Of a stretch of DNA of 34,672 nt, positions 21,859 through 29,604 are shown one piece after another. The translations under genes and the position numbers were made by a program. The DNA is taken from the NCBI GenBank assembly GCA_016926255.1, contig JAFGOY010000073.1, positions 1 to 34,672 on the forward strand. Direction: 5' to 3'. The notes under the pieces are model-generated. The model had not been told where the DNA came from. It did not search any database and saw only the letters and a program-made list of their open reading frames with translations. The stretch comes from Anaerolineae bacterium (GTDB taxonomy: Bacteria > Chloroflexota > Anaerolineae > Aggregatilineales > UBA3940). Position 1 is the first letter of the stretch, and the number at the start of each line of letters is the position of its first letter.

Positions 21859-24372
21859 TTGGAGCAGCAGCGGCTGTTGCATAATCCAATACCGACCGTA
21901 GTAATCATTGTTGCTGTACTCTTCGGCTTATACCTTTCGAGCCTCTACAACTACCTCCTCTTCCACTCACTCGCCGAAATCGCCAGCGCAGTCATTGCTT
22001 GCAGTGTATTCGTCGTTGCCTGGAATTCAAAGCGCTACTTCGACAACAATTACCTGCTCTTCCTGGGGATATCGCTGCTCAGTGTGGCGCTGCTCGACCT
22101 GACCCACATGCTCGCCTATAAGGGCATGAATGTCTTCTCCGGCTACGATGCGAACCTGCCCACCCAGCTATGGATCGCTGCACGCGGCGTCCAGAGCCTT
22201 TCGCTGCTGATCAGCCCGCTGTTTCTACACCGCAAGATGAACGCCGGGCTGGTGTTCTCCGGGTATGCGCTGATCACGCTCATCCTGCTGGGGCTGACTT
22301 TCGGCGGCTGGTTTCCCGTCTGCTATGTTGAAGGGGTTGGGCTGACACCGTTTAAGGTGATCAGCGAATACGTCATCTCAGCGATTCTGCTGGCTTCGAT
22401 GGGCCTGCTGATCCGGCTCCGCAAGGGGTTCGACCAGGGCACGCTGTGGTTGATGCTCGGCTCCATCGGGCTGACGGTTGTCGCCGAACTGCTCTTCACC
22501 TTTTACGTCAGTGTCTACGGGTGGCCTAATTTGCTGGGCCATCTTTTCAAGGTCGCCGCGTTCTACCTGATCTACCGCGCGCTGATCGACGTGGGTCTTG
22601 TCGAACCGTTCCGGCTTGCCTTCGGCCCCATCCAGCAGACACAGAAGAATCTACAGAAACACCGCGATCTCCTCGCCGAACTGGTCGCCGAGCGGACGGC
22701 GGAGCTGGTGCAGAGCAACGTCCAGCTCAAGCAGGAAATCCAGGAGCGCCAGCAGGCCGAAACCGCGCTCAAACAACGCGCTGCCGAACTGGAACTGATC
22801 AACCAGGTGTCCGGCCAGATTGCATCGATGCTGGATATCGACGAGATGCTCACCACCGCCGCGCAGTTGATCAGGGAGAGCTTTGATTACCAGCAAATCT
22901 GCATCTACATGATGGACGAAGAAAGCGGCTTACTGAATCTTAAGGCGAATGTTGGGATGTTTTCCGATCAATATCCCGCCGGTCACCAATTGAAGCCGGG
23001 TGAGGGAATGGTTGGATGGGTGGCACAGGAAGGAAAACGACTGATTGCCAACCGCGTGCATGGCGAGAAACACTATATGAGCCTGTTCGACAAAGACTTC
23101 AGCCAGGCCAAGCTCTGTGTCCCGATCCATGCCGCCAACCGGGTTCTCGGCGTGCTGGCAATCCAGAGCGAGCAGGAAGACGCCTTCGACGAGAATGATA
23201 TCAGGCTCCTGGAAACACTCGCCGATCAATTGGCGATAGGCAGCCAGAATGCGCAGATGGTCAAGCAGTTGGAGTACTATTCGAGCGGGCTGGTACAGGC
23301 CGTCGCGGAGCGCACGGAGGAACTCCTCAGAAGCAAAGAGCGCACCGAAGCCGTCCTCTACTCCGTCGGCGAAGCGGTGATGACCATCTCTGCCGATGGG
23401 ATCATCCAGCAGGTCAACCCGGCTTTCACCGAGCAGACCGGCTACTCCGGCGACGAGGTGGCGAAGCGGCATTACCGGCTGATCCTGCCGGACAGCACAG
23501 CCTCCCCGGATTTACTCAAACTGGCAGTCGTCGCCTGGCAGTCCCGCCAGCCCTGGCGCGGGGAGCTGGATGTCCGCCGGAAAAACGAGACGGTCTACGA
23601 GGCTGCGGTGACCATCACGCCGCTTCTGGGCAGCGGGGGGAAGATCGATGCCTTCGTGGGCAGCATGCGCGACATCTCGTACTTGAAAGAACTCGACCGG
23701 ATGAAAGACGTTTTCCTCTCGACCGCCGCCCACGAGCTTCGCACGCCGCTGACGGCCCTGCGCGGTTTCAGCGAGATTCTGCTCACGCGGGAACTCGACG
23801 AGCGGCGGGCGCGGCGCTACCTGACCATGATCAACGACCAATCGACACTGCTTTCCCAGATCATTAACGATCTCCTCGATCTGTCCCGGTTGGAAGCAGG
23901 GTTTAACCTCGAGATAGAACGGCAGCCGGTTCATTTCTACGAACTGGCGCAGACGGCGCTTCAGCCCTTCAAAGAGGGGGCTGTCAAACATGCCTTCCGC
24001 AACAAGATACCCGAAGAGGCTCCCCCCGTCTGGGGGGATACCCTTCGGCTGAAGCAGTTGGTCACCAACCTGGTTTCGAATGCGGTGAAGTATTCGCCCG
24101 GTGGCGGCCTGGTGACGCTCAATGCGCGGACGATCAATGGCTTCCTGGAGGTCAGCGTCGAGGACGAAGGGATCGGCCTGCTGCCCGAACAAATGGCTCA
24201 CCTGTTTGAGAAATTCTGGCGGGCCGATACGTCGAACACGGCAATCGGCGGCACGGGGTTGGGGCTGGCGATCTGCAAGCTGATCGTCGAAAGGCACGGT
24301 GGCAAAATCTGGGCCGAGAGCGAGTACGGGATCGGCAGTACATTTACTTTCACCGTGCCCTTTCCCAAATAG
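21859..24372 (+). CDS. Membrane sensor histidine kinase, MASE3-GAF-PAS-HisKA-HATPase
   Basis: 837 residues from a TTG start with GGGAG about nine bases upstream. Residues ~13-250 form a seven-helix membrane sensor of the MASE3 type (HSLAEIASAVIACSVFVVAWNS, LDLTHMLAYKGMNVF, HLFKVAAFYLIYRALI). A coiled coil (~255-300, LVAERTAELVQSNVQLKQEI) follows. The GAF domain spans ~300-465 (VSGQIASMLDIDEMLTTAAQLI, GEGMVGWVAQEGKRLIANRV, LCVPIHAANRVLGVLAIQS). The PAS domain spans ~490-605 (AVLYSVGEAVMTISADGIIQQVNPAF). HisKA has the phosphorylated His625 in AAHELRTPL. The ATPase shows the N-box NLVSNAVKYSP, then DEGIGL and GGTGLGLAI. All catalytic boxes look intact. No receiver domain is fused and no regulator is adjacent; the lone regulator at 26585 is a possible partner. 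Confidence 0.96.
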   Translation: MEQQRLLHNPIPTVVIIVAVLFGLYLSSLYNYLLFHSLAEIASAVIACSVFVVAWNSKRYFDNNYLLFLGISLLSVALLDLTHMLAYKGMNVFSGYDANLPTQLWIAARGVQSLSLLISPLFLHRKMNAGLVFSGYALITLILLGLTFGGWFPVCYVEGVGLTPFKVISEYVISAILLASMGLLIRLRKGFDQGTLWLMLGSIGLTVVAELLFTFYVSVYGWPNLLGHLFKVAAFYLIYRALIDVGLVEPFRLAFGPIQQTQKNLQKHRDLLAELVAERTAELVQSNVQLKQEIQERQQAETALKQRAAELELINQVSGQIASMLDIDEMLTTAAQLIRESFDYQQICIYMMDEESGLLNLKANVGMFSDQYPAGHQLKPGEGMVGWVAQEGKRLIANRVHGEKHYMSLFDKDFSQAKLCVPIHAANRVLGVLAIQSEQEDAFDENDIRLLETLADQLAIGSQNAQMVKQLEYYSSGLVQAVAERTEELLRSKERTEAVLYSVGEAVMTISADGIIQQVNPAFTEQTGYSGDEVAKRHYRLILPDSTASPDLLKLAVVAWQSRQPWRGELDVRRKNETVYEAAVTITPLLGSGGKIDAFVGSMRDISYLKELDRMKDVFLSTAAHELRTPLTALRGFSEILLTRELDERRARRYLTMINDQSTLLSQIINDLLDLSRLEAGFNLEIERQPVHFYELAQTALQPFKEGAVKHAFRNKIPEEAPPVWGDTLRLKQLVTNLVSNAVKYSPGGGLVTLNARTINGFLEVSVEDEGIGLLPEQMAHLFEKFWRADTSNTAIGGTGLGLAICKLIVERHGGKIWAESEYGIGSTFTFTVPFPK

Positions 24373-24406
24373 CGATCCCGCTACGAATCATCAACCGATT
24401 GTGTGG

Positions 24407-24459
24407 TACAATCCCCGCCGTTGATCCAGTTATCAATCTCAATTCAGGTGGTGGACGTG
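24407..24459 (+). promoter_or_regulatory. -10 box and ribosome site deciding the DUF92 start
   Basis: TACAAT (24407-24412) lies after the earliest in-frame GTG (24403), which makes that start unlikely. AGGTGGTGG (24446-24454) precedes the GTG at 24457, giving a better start. Confidence 0.45.
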
Positions 24460-25305
24460 CAAAATCTACTGATTCAACTACCGGTCGGAATCGTTCTTTC
24501 CGGCCTGATCGCCTTCCTTGCCTACAAACGGAACTCTCTCTCGAAAAGCGGCGTGGCCGGTGCGATGCTCGTCGGCACGGCGATTTTTGGTTTCGGCGGC
24601 TGGGCCTGGGGCATGACCCTGATCGCCTTTTTTGTACTCAGCACGCTCCTTTCGCACTACAAAGAACGCGAGAAAGAGCATATCGCCGCCGAGAAATTCG
24701 ACAAGGGCGGCACGCGTGATTTCGGGCAGGCGGCGGCCAACGGCGGGGCCGGGGCGCTGGCGGCACTGGCCTATATTTTCGTACCCGATCCGCTGATCCT
24801 CGCCGCCTTTGCCGGGATCATGGCGACCGTCAACGCTGATACCTGGGCGACCGAAATCGGCGTTTTGAGTACAAAACCTCCCCGCCTGATCACGAATTTC
24901 GAGCCGGTCGAACCCGGAACGTCGGGCGGCGTGACCTGGCTGGGTACGCTCGCCACAATCGGCGGGGCGATTGCCATCGGATTATCGCTGATTTTGTTCC
25001 TGGCCCTCGACGGGATTTTCGGTGGTGCCGGGTTCAGTGTGGCCGGGGGGGCGATTCTCTCGCTGCTCGCCGCTGCTGCGGTCGGTGGGCTGGCCGGGTC
25101 GCTGTTCGACAGCCTGCTGGGGGCCACCGTCCAATCGATCTATTTCTGCCCGACCTGTGAGAAGGAAACCGAGAAGCGGCTCCACACCTGCGGCACGCAG
25201 ACGGATCACGCACGCGGGTGGCACTGGCTGAACAACGACCTCGTGAACTTCATCAGCTCGATTGTCGGCGGCCTGATCGCCGGGCTGGTGTTCTGGCTGA
25301 TGTAG
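24457..25305 (+). CDS. DUF92/VTE6-like (phytyl-phosphate kinase-like) membrane protein
   Basis: About 282 residues from GTG 24457 (M-QNLLIQLPVG); GTG 24403 would add 18 residues. The family (DUF92, TIGR00297) includes plant VTE6, which phosphorylates phytyl phosphate to phytyl diphosphate. Signature blocks are SLSKSGVAGAMLVGTAIFGFGGWAWG, NADTWATEIGVLSTKPPRLITNF, VEPGTSGGVTWLGTLA, and LAGSLFDSLLGATVQ. A cytosolic Cys-His loop (YFCPTCEKETEKRLHTCGTQ) follows, as in other members. There are six or seven membrane helices. A VTE5-like kinase lies 4.3 kb away at 29605-30312. The stop is directly adjacent to that of the convergent hydrolase gene. Confidence 0.9.
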   Translation: MQNLLIQLPVGIVLSGLIAFLAYKRNSLSKSGVAGAMLVGTAIFGFGGWAWGMTLIAFFVLSTLLSHYKEREKEHIAAEKFDKGGTRDFGQAAANGGAGALAALAYIFVPDPLILAAFAGIMATVNADTWATEIGVLSTKPPRLITNFEPVEPGTSGGVTWLGTLATIGGAIAIGLSLILFLALDGIFGGAGFSVAGGAILSLLAAAAVGGLAGSLFDSLLGATVQSIYFCPTCEKETEKRLHTCGTQTDHARGWHWLNNDLVNFISSIVGGLIAGLVFWLM

Positions 25306-26361
25306 CTACTGCCCCTGCACCAGATCGACCATCGCCCGGATCGCGTCGACCGTCGCCTGCGGCTGATCCATCGGGATCATGTGGGAGCTGTTCGCCACGA
25401 CGATATAGCGCCCGCCGGGAGAGGATTCGGCCAGCGTGCGCCAGATTCCCGCCCGGAAGGCTTCCCCGGCGAGGAAATCGGCTTCGGCTTTGCTGCCCGG
25501 ATCGGGACGCTCGTCCGCGTAATCGGCATCGAGGGCAAAGACCGGGATACCGGCAGGGATGGCGAGGTCGGCTGCCGCCGCGCTTGCTTCGGCATAGGTC
25601 GCCTGCATATCGACGCCCGCATAATGCGAACGGCGGGTGGTGAGCGTCTTCAACACGAGGTCGGCCCCTTCCGGGTCGATCATGCGGTCGGCGTAATCCT
25701 CGTAATACTGGCGCGAGGCGGGCATCATCGCCGCTTCGACCAGCACGCGGCTCAATCCCAGCGCGATGGCGGGCCGCTGAATCGATGGCGGGAGCGGATT
25801 GTAATCGCCAAAAACGGCCTCGCCATTCTCGCCGAAAGTGTCCATCTCGATAGACACGATGCCCAGCACACGCGGCTCAGTGTAGCGGCTGAGGTAGAAA
25901 TGGGCGGTCAGGCCGCTGCCGGAGAAGGCGACCAGGATCACTTCGTCTTCGCCCAGGGCGGTGAGCGCCGCGTGCAGATCGTCGGCAGACTGTGACATGC
26001 TGAGCGTCCCAGGGTAGGGGTCGCTCCAGCCGAACCCGGCGGGTTCGTAGGCATAGGTTCGGATAGTGTCGGACAGCTCTGACTGAACCACCCGCCACAC
26101 ACCCGATCCGCAGCCCAGGCAGGGGAGCAGCACAACCGCCGGGCCGTCGTTCTCCATGCCCATTGCTACCATGTGGATATTCCGCCCGCCGATGTCGACC
26201 AGCAGGCTGGTATCGGGGATGGTGTCGAAGGCGCCCGCGTCGAGGATGCTGGCGCGGACGGTGGTGAAGATCAGCAGGACGACGACGATCCCGGCAATGG
26301 TCCCGGCGATCCGTGCGCCGCGTCTGATACAGCCTCGTCGTTGATCTGGTTGTTGTTCCAT
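25306..26361 (-). CDS. Membrane-anchored alpha/beta hydrolase
   Basis: 351 residues. A basic N-terminus (CIRRGARIAG) is followed by a transmembrane anchor (TIAGIVVVLLIFTTV, about 21-35), so the hydrolase domain is extracytoplasmic. The fold is clear: VVLLPCLGCGSGVWR (oxyanion loop), YAYEPAGFGWSDPYPGT, then the elbow ILVAFSGSGLTAHFYLSRY with Ser147. The usual first Gly of G-x-S-x-G is Ala145 (A-F-S-G-S), a tolerated variant in some families. ALDADYADERPDP gives a candidate acid, and His327 lies in ANSSHMIPMDQP. Substrate unknown; an esterase or lipase-type role is possible. A ribosome site before ATG is weak (GGAG at 11 bases). Confidence 0.9.
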   Translation of the reverse strand: MEQQPDQRRGCIRRGARIAGTIAGIVVVLLIFTTVRASILDAGAFDTIPDTSLLVDIGGRNIHMVAMGMENDGPAVVLLPCLGCGSGVWRVVQSELSDTIRTYAYEPAGFGWSDPYPGTLSMSQSADDLHAALTALGEDEVILVAFSGSGLTAHFYLSRYTEPRVLGIVSIEMDTFGENGEAVFGDYNPLPPSIQRPAIALGLSRVLVEAAMMPASRQYYEDYADRMIDPEGADLVLKTLTTRRSHYAGVDMQATYAEASAAAADLAIPAGIPVFALDADYADERPDPGSKAEADFLAGEAFRAGIWRTLAESSPGGRYIVVANSSHMIPMDQPQATVDAIRAMVDLVQGQ

Positions 26362-26493
26362 TGATTATTCCGCTCCGGTTGCAGCACCCGATTCCAGACG
26401 CTATCAAAATCAGGCTCATCATACAGGATTCCGGTGATTGCTGAAAGTCGAGCCTGGATGGTGGGTGCAGGTAAAAAAACTATATCGATCTCC

Positions 26494-26554
26494 TGAATAA
26501 TTCATAAAAATCCGCGCGGCAACTTGAAATATGATATATACTCGATACATCGAG
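26494..26554 (+). promoter_or_regulatory. Regulatory region of the response regulator gene
   Basis: It holds the palindrome TGAAT-A-ATTCA (26494-26504), extending into ATAAAAATCCG, and the palindrome CTCGAT-AC-ATCGAG (26541-26554), then CGAGTTGTG (26551-26559). Versions of both the TGAATAATT element and CGAGTTGTG recur before the Flp pilin gene at 27041-27071. TATACT (26537-26542) is a candidate -10. Confidence 0.5.
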
Positions 26555-26584
26555 TTGTGTTTGATTTAGTGTTAGTGGGTTAGT

Positions 26585-26962
26585 ATGCTGGGACAAGTAT
26601 CCATTTTGACTGGTAAACGTATACTGGTGATGGAAGATGACGACGACCTGGTGGAACTTTATCGTGAAGCGTTAGGACTTAGTGGTTATGAAGTCGATGG
26701 GGTCACCACCATCGGCGAGGCACGCCATCATCTCGAAAACAATCAATACGCAGTTTTCCTGTGCGACCTGTTCATTGGTAGAGAGCGCAGTATCGACCTG
26801 CTGCGTGAAGTCCTGCCGACTCTGAAAGAGACACAGATCGTGATGCTCACCGGGTCGGGGCAGGGGCAGATGGTGGCACAGGAGATCGGCATCGATTTCT
26901 TTTTAGCCAAACCGGTATCGTTACCGGAACTGCTTTCGCTGGTCGACCGGCTGGCGCGGTAG
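26585..26962 (+). CDS. Stand-alone response regulator receiver protein
   Basis: 125 residues, a single receiver domain with no output domain. Acidic pocket E17-D18-D19 in LVMEDDDDL, phosphoacceptor Asp61 in VFLCDLFIG, Thr89 in IVMLTGSGQG, Lys109 in FFLAKPVSLPELLSLV: all key residues present. Such single-domain regulators act by protein contact, in phosphorelays, motility or pilus control. It is followed 242 bases later by a Flp pilin gene in the same direction with which it shares upstream motifs. The membrane kinase at 21859-24372 is the nearest candidate sensor. Confidence 0.95.
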   Translation: MLGQVSILTGKRILVMEDDDDLVELYREALGLSGYEVDGVTTIGEARHHLENNQYAVFLCDLFIGRERSIDLLREVLPTLKETQIVMLTGSGQGQMVAQEIGIDFFLAKPVSLPELLSLVDRLAR

Positions 26963-27010
26963 CGTCGGGCAAATCACCCAGAACCCGGATCGGTAATCAG
27001 GCAAAGAAAA

Positions 27011-27034
27011 CCCCCGCAGGTCGATATGCGGGGG
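27011..27034. terminator. Hairpin after the response regulator gene
   Basis: CCCCCGCA (27011-27018) pairs perfectly with TGCGGGGG (27027-27034). The plus side continues ATGTTTCG, a weak T-run. The minus side has TTTTCTTTG, a better one, although no minus-strand gene enters from that side before murB. It is best read as the end of the regulator transcript. Confidence 0.6.
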
Positions 27035-27040
27035 ATGTTT

Positions 27041-27145
27041 CGAGTTGTGCGTGAATAATTTATGAAAACCGGGTTCTGACGTTCAAAAATGTAACATTTC
27101 GGTAATGTATAACATTCGACATTGGCTGATCTTTTATTGTATACT
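27041..27145 (+). promoter_or_regulatory. Promoter and tandem operators of the Flp pilin gene
   Basis: CGAGTTGTG (27041-27049) and TGAATAATTTATGAAAACCG (27052-27071) echo the motifs before the response regulator. Two inverted repeats follow in tandem: AATGT-A-ACATT (27088-27098) and AATGT-ATA-ACATT (27104-27116). The second touches TCGACA (27116-27121), which lies 18 bases before TATACT (27140-27145). This arrangement fits repression, or activation, by a dimeric DNA-binding protein. Confidence 0.55.
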
Positions 27146-27204
27146 GAGACTAGCCGGACCGTTTGCACAGGGGGTTATAAACCCTTTGCAGAAAGAGAGG
27201 CCTC

Positions 27205-27351
27205 ATGCTTTTCATTCCTAGAGAGGAGGGTCAGGGGCTGGTTGAGTATGCACTGGTTATACTGTTAGTGGCAATTGTCGTAGTCGTGCTGGTGACTGTA
27301 TTAGGACCAGGCATAGGAGATATGTACAGCAACGTTATCAGCTTGATGTAA
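27205..27351 (+). CDS. Flp/Fap-type pilin
   Basis: 48 residues (M-LFIPREEGQGLVEYALVIL then LVAIVVVVLVTVLGPGIGDM and YSNVISLM). It has a very short basic/acidic leader and a G-Q-G-L-V-E-Y motif: processing is expected after a Gly, with the conserved Glu+5/Tyr pair of type IVb Flp pilins. A single hydrophobic helix assembles into the tight-adherence (Tad) pilus. GAGAGG lies four bases before the ATG. None of the Tad export genes (rcpA, tadA/B/C, tadV prepilin peptidase) is in the window, so the pilin is an orphan locally. A terminator follows at 27383-27413. Confidence 0.93.
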   Translation: MLFIPREEGQGLVEYALVILLVAIVVVVLVTVLGPGIGDMYSNVISLM

Positions 27352-27382
27352 ATCCTGACCCGAACAAGCAAGTAGATCGATT

Positions 27383-27413
27383 GAGCAGCCCCGCAAGGGG
27401 CTGTTCGCTTTTT
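27383..27413 (+). terminator. Terminator of the Flp pilin gene
   Basis: CAGCCCC (27386-27392) pairs with GGGGCTG (27397-27403) around GCAA. The stem extends to GAG/TTC with one G-T pair. CGC and TTTTT (27409-27413) follow, overlapping the murB stop. Confidence 0.85.
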
Positions 27414-28329
27414 ACCCTTCAGTCCACTCACCGACCATCTCGACTTCCAGTTCCAGCGATATGCCAAACTGCGCCAGTACTTCACGGCGGGCCAGATCGA
27501 CCAGTGCCCTGACATCGGCGGCAGTCGCGTCTTCGGCGTTGAGGAAGAAGTTGGCGTGCTTCTCGCTGATCTGCGCCCCGCCGATCCGTTTGCCTTTCAG
27601 CCCGGCGGCTTCGATCAACCGACCGGCATGATCGCCGGGGGGATTCATGAACATGCTGCCGATGGTCGCCCCCGGCGGCTGGGTGCGTTTGCGGCGCGCG
27701 TTGAATTCGGCGGCGCGGGCCTTGATCGCTTCCAGGTCGTCCTCCCGGAGGGCAAACTCGGCCCGGAGGATCACCACCGGGTGCGGTTCGCGTTTGAAGA
27801 TCGACGAGCGGTATTCGTATTCGAGATCGCCGGTAGTGAGCCATGTGTCACCTTCGGGGGTGGCAGCCAGCACCCGGCTGACCGCTTTCGACATGTCGCT
27901 GCCGTGTGCACCCGCGTTGCCGATCACCGCGCCGCCGACCGTTCCCGGCACGCCGACTGCCCATTCCAGCCCGGACAGTCCACGCGTGATGCAGCGACGC
28001 ACCAGCGGAATCGTCCCGACCCCCGAATCGGCGGTGATGGTTGTGCCGTCGAAGTCGATTTCACCCGTGCGGTTGGCGACGACGATTCCACGCACTCCCC
28101 GATCTGAGATCAGGATGTTGGAGCCGCCGCCGAGAACGAACAGGGGAACGTCATGCGCCCAGGCGATCCGGGCGGCGGTGCGCAGATCGTCGATAGTATC
28201 GGCGGCGATGAAGGCGTCGGCAGGCCCGCCGATGCGGGCCGAGGTGTGGCGGGCCAGCGGCTCGTCGATGAGCAGGCGGTCGGCGAAGGCGGATCGGAGA
28301 TCGGCCAGTGCGTTGGGTGGGAGAGTCAT
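27412..28329 (-). CDS. murB: UDP-N-acetylenolpyruvoylglucosamine reductase MurB
   Basis: 305 residues. This FAD enzyme reduces the enolpyruvyl group of UDP-GlcNAc-enolpyruvate with NADPH, giving UDP-MurNAc, an early step of peptidoglycan synthesis in the cytosol. Signatures in order: HTSARIGGPADAFI, FVLGGGSNILISDRGVRGIVV (FAD), GLEWAVGVPGTVGGAVIGNAGAHG, YEYRSSIFK, QPPGATIGSMFMNPPG with the catalytic Ser in GSMF, GLKGKRIGGAQISEKHANFFLN, and a terminal ELEVEMVG carrying the catalytic Glu. Length fits the shorter (type II) MurB class. It stands alone, without murC or ftsQ neighbours. Confidence 0.98.
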   Translation of the reverse strand: MTLPPNALADLRSAFADRLLIDEPLARHTSARIGGPADAFIAADTIDDLRTAARIAWAHDVPLFVLGGGSNILISDRGVRGIVVANRTGEIDFDGTTITADSGVGTIPLVRRCITRGLSGLEWAVGVPGTVGGAVIGNAGAHGSDMSKAVSRVLAATPEGDTWLTTGDLEYEYRSSIFKREPHPVVILRAEFALREDDLEAIKARAAEFNARRKRTQPPGATIGSMFMNPPGDHAGRLIEAAGLKGKRIGGAQISEKHANFFLNAEDATAADVRALVDLARREVLAQFGISLELEVEMVGEWTEG

Positions 28330-28359
28330 AAAGTCTCACTTATATGTATCGCAACGATT

Positions 28360-28535
28360 CCTGGGGCTGAAGCCCCAGGCTACAAACTGAGCGTCGCAGT
28401 GTGGCCTTTCAGGTCACCTACGACCGAGCCAAAAAGCGGCTCGAACAATCGGAGCGGAGGCTGAAGCCTCCGTTTTTTCTGGAACAGGTCGCCGGAGGTG
28501 ACGTATCGATATTAGCCGCAGAATTCATTCTGCGG
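28360..28535. repeat. Cluster of palindromic repeats with GGCTGAAGCC-type cores
   Basis: Between murB and the AlkD-like gene (28330-28579, no gene visible). CCTGGGGCT-GA-AGCCCCAGG (28360-28379) is followed by CTACAAACTG. CGGAGGCT-GA-AGCCTCCG (28455-28472) runs into TTTTTT (28473-28478). CCGCAGAAT-TC-ATTCTGCGG (28516-28535) completes the set. All three share long stems around a GA or TC centre. This family of intergenic palindromes is known from many Chloroflexota and cyanobacteria; the second copy looks like a plus-strand terminator with no gene to serve. Confidence 0.7.
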
Positions 28536-28579
28536 AATGCCGAACTGGTATATCGAGCTACGAGGTTAATGATACCGGA

Positions 28580-29449
28580 TCAGCCCTTGACCTGCCGCAG
28601 TTTCGCCAGGGCGCTCTCGACGGACTTGCGATCCTTACTGCCGAGATCGGGATCGGCGGCCCAGCGTTCGAAGTTGGGGATCAGCGAGACGAAATCGGGC
28701 AGGAGCGCGGTCGCCATACTGCGGATGGTATCGCACAGCACCCAGGTGGCGACAGGGTTATCGGGCGGCACGTTCCGGTCGAGGAAGTCGACGATCACCC
28801 CGGTATCGCCGCGCGCGATGATCCGATAGGCGAAGCTCACCGCCTTTTTGACCTCGGTTTCCTCGTGGTCGAGCAGCGGCTCGGTCATTTCGAGGCAGCG
28901 GGCGGCGTAGTCGGCGTGCTTCATCGGCAGACGCCCCACAGCAGTGACCCCCGCCCGGCGCACCCACATGTTTTCGTCGGCGAGCCAGGGTTCGAGCACA
29001 GCCAGCCATTGATCGGGTTTCTTACGGACGATCTGCTCAAGGGCGTCCATCGCCAGCCGGTCGGCGTCTTCCCAGGTGTAGCAGGTTTTACACATGTCGT
29101 ACAATATCGGGATGATTTTCTCCGGGGCGGCGAGTTCCATCTTGCCGAGCGGGATCAGCGTGACGACCCGGCCCTCGCGCCCGTAGTCATCCCAGAGCAG
29201 GCGGGTCAGCGGGATGAAATCGTCGACCCGTTTTCCGGCGCTGCGGGCCAGTTCCTGCCCGATCTTCTTGAGTTCCGGCACCGGGATGCCGACCGTCTCC
29301 TGTTTGGCGCGTTCTTTGGCCTTGATCCCCGCGATGCTTTTCGGCTCGAATTGCAGCCACGCTTCGCGGAGCGCGTCGGCGGTGGGGCGGGGATTGGCGG
29401 GATCGTAGGCGGCGACAATCGCGGCGATTTGTTCCTTTAGATCGATCAT
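28580..29449 (-). CDS. AlkD-like DNA alkylation repair protein (HEAT-repeat DNA glycosylase family)
   Basis: 289 residues, all-helical. The family removes alkylated bases such as 3- or 7-methylpurines from DNA using a curved stack of HEAT repeats, without flipping the base into a pocket. Diagnostic stretches are KERAKQETVGIPVPELKKIGQEL at the N-terminus, LLWDDYGREGRVVTLIPLGKM, TWEDADRLAMDALEQIVRKK, and NMWVRRAGVTAVGRLPM, the W-x-R-R-x-x-x-V pattern at the lesion site. The C-terminal half (LLDHEETEVKKAVSFAYRI) continues the HEAT pattern. It is a little longer than AlkD of Bacillus. The assignment is to the family; glycosylase activity is not shown. Co-directional with the VTE5-like gene upstream and murB downstream, with repeats between. 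Confidence 0.88.
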   Translation of the reverse strand: MIDLKEQIAAIVAAYDPANPRPTADALREAWLQFEPKSIAGIKAKERAKQETVGIPVPELKKIGQELARSAGKRVDDFIPLTRLLWDDYGREGRVVTLIPLGKMELAAPEKIIPILYDMCKTCYTWEDADRLAMDALEQIVRKKPDQWLAVLEPWLADENMWVRRAGVTAVGRLPMKHADYAARCLEMTEPLLDHEETEVKKAVSFAYRIIARGDTGVIVDFLDRNVPPDNPVATWVLCDTIRSMATALLPDFVSLIPNFERWAADPDLGSKDRKSVESALAKLRQVKG

Positions 29450-29507
29450 TGGGTTTCATTTCTACTATTGCATGGAAAGCTGATGGTGTTTATACAATTT
29501 GGTTCAA

Positions 29508-29589
29508 AACCCCCTCTAATCTCGCACTGCTCGATTTTCTCCCCCTTGCAAGGGGGAGACGACGAACCGAAGGTTTGGCTGAGGGGGTT
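29508..29589. repeat. Composite inverted-repeat element, MITE-like
   Basis: Outer arms AACCCCCTC (29508-29516) and GAGGGGGTT (29581-29589) are exact complements. They enclose a perfect 22-base palindrome centred on TCTCCCCCTT/AAGGGGGAGA (29538-29559). The 82-base unit carries no gene. It lies between two minus-strand genes and resembles CCCTCTC-type nested palindromes seen as dispersed elements in other genomes. Confidence 0.6.
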
Positions 29590-29604
29590 CAATCCACCGA
29601 TTTT

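Noticed and set aside
24030-24060. CCCCCC...GGGGGG hairpin inside the histidine kinase gene
   Set aside because: It lies within the HATPase coding region in a normal reading context, and I see no independent copy or T-run.
28455-28478. Terminator of a plus-strand gene
   Set aside because: No plus-strand gene ends nearby; both neighbours are on the minus strand. The hairpin matches the palindromic repeats beside it.
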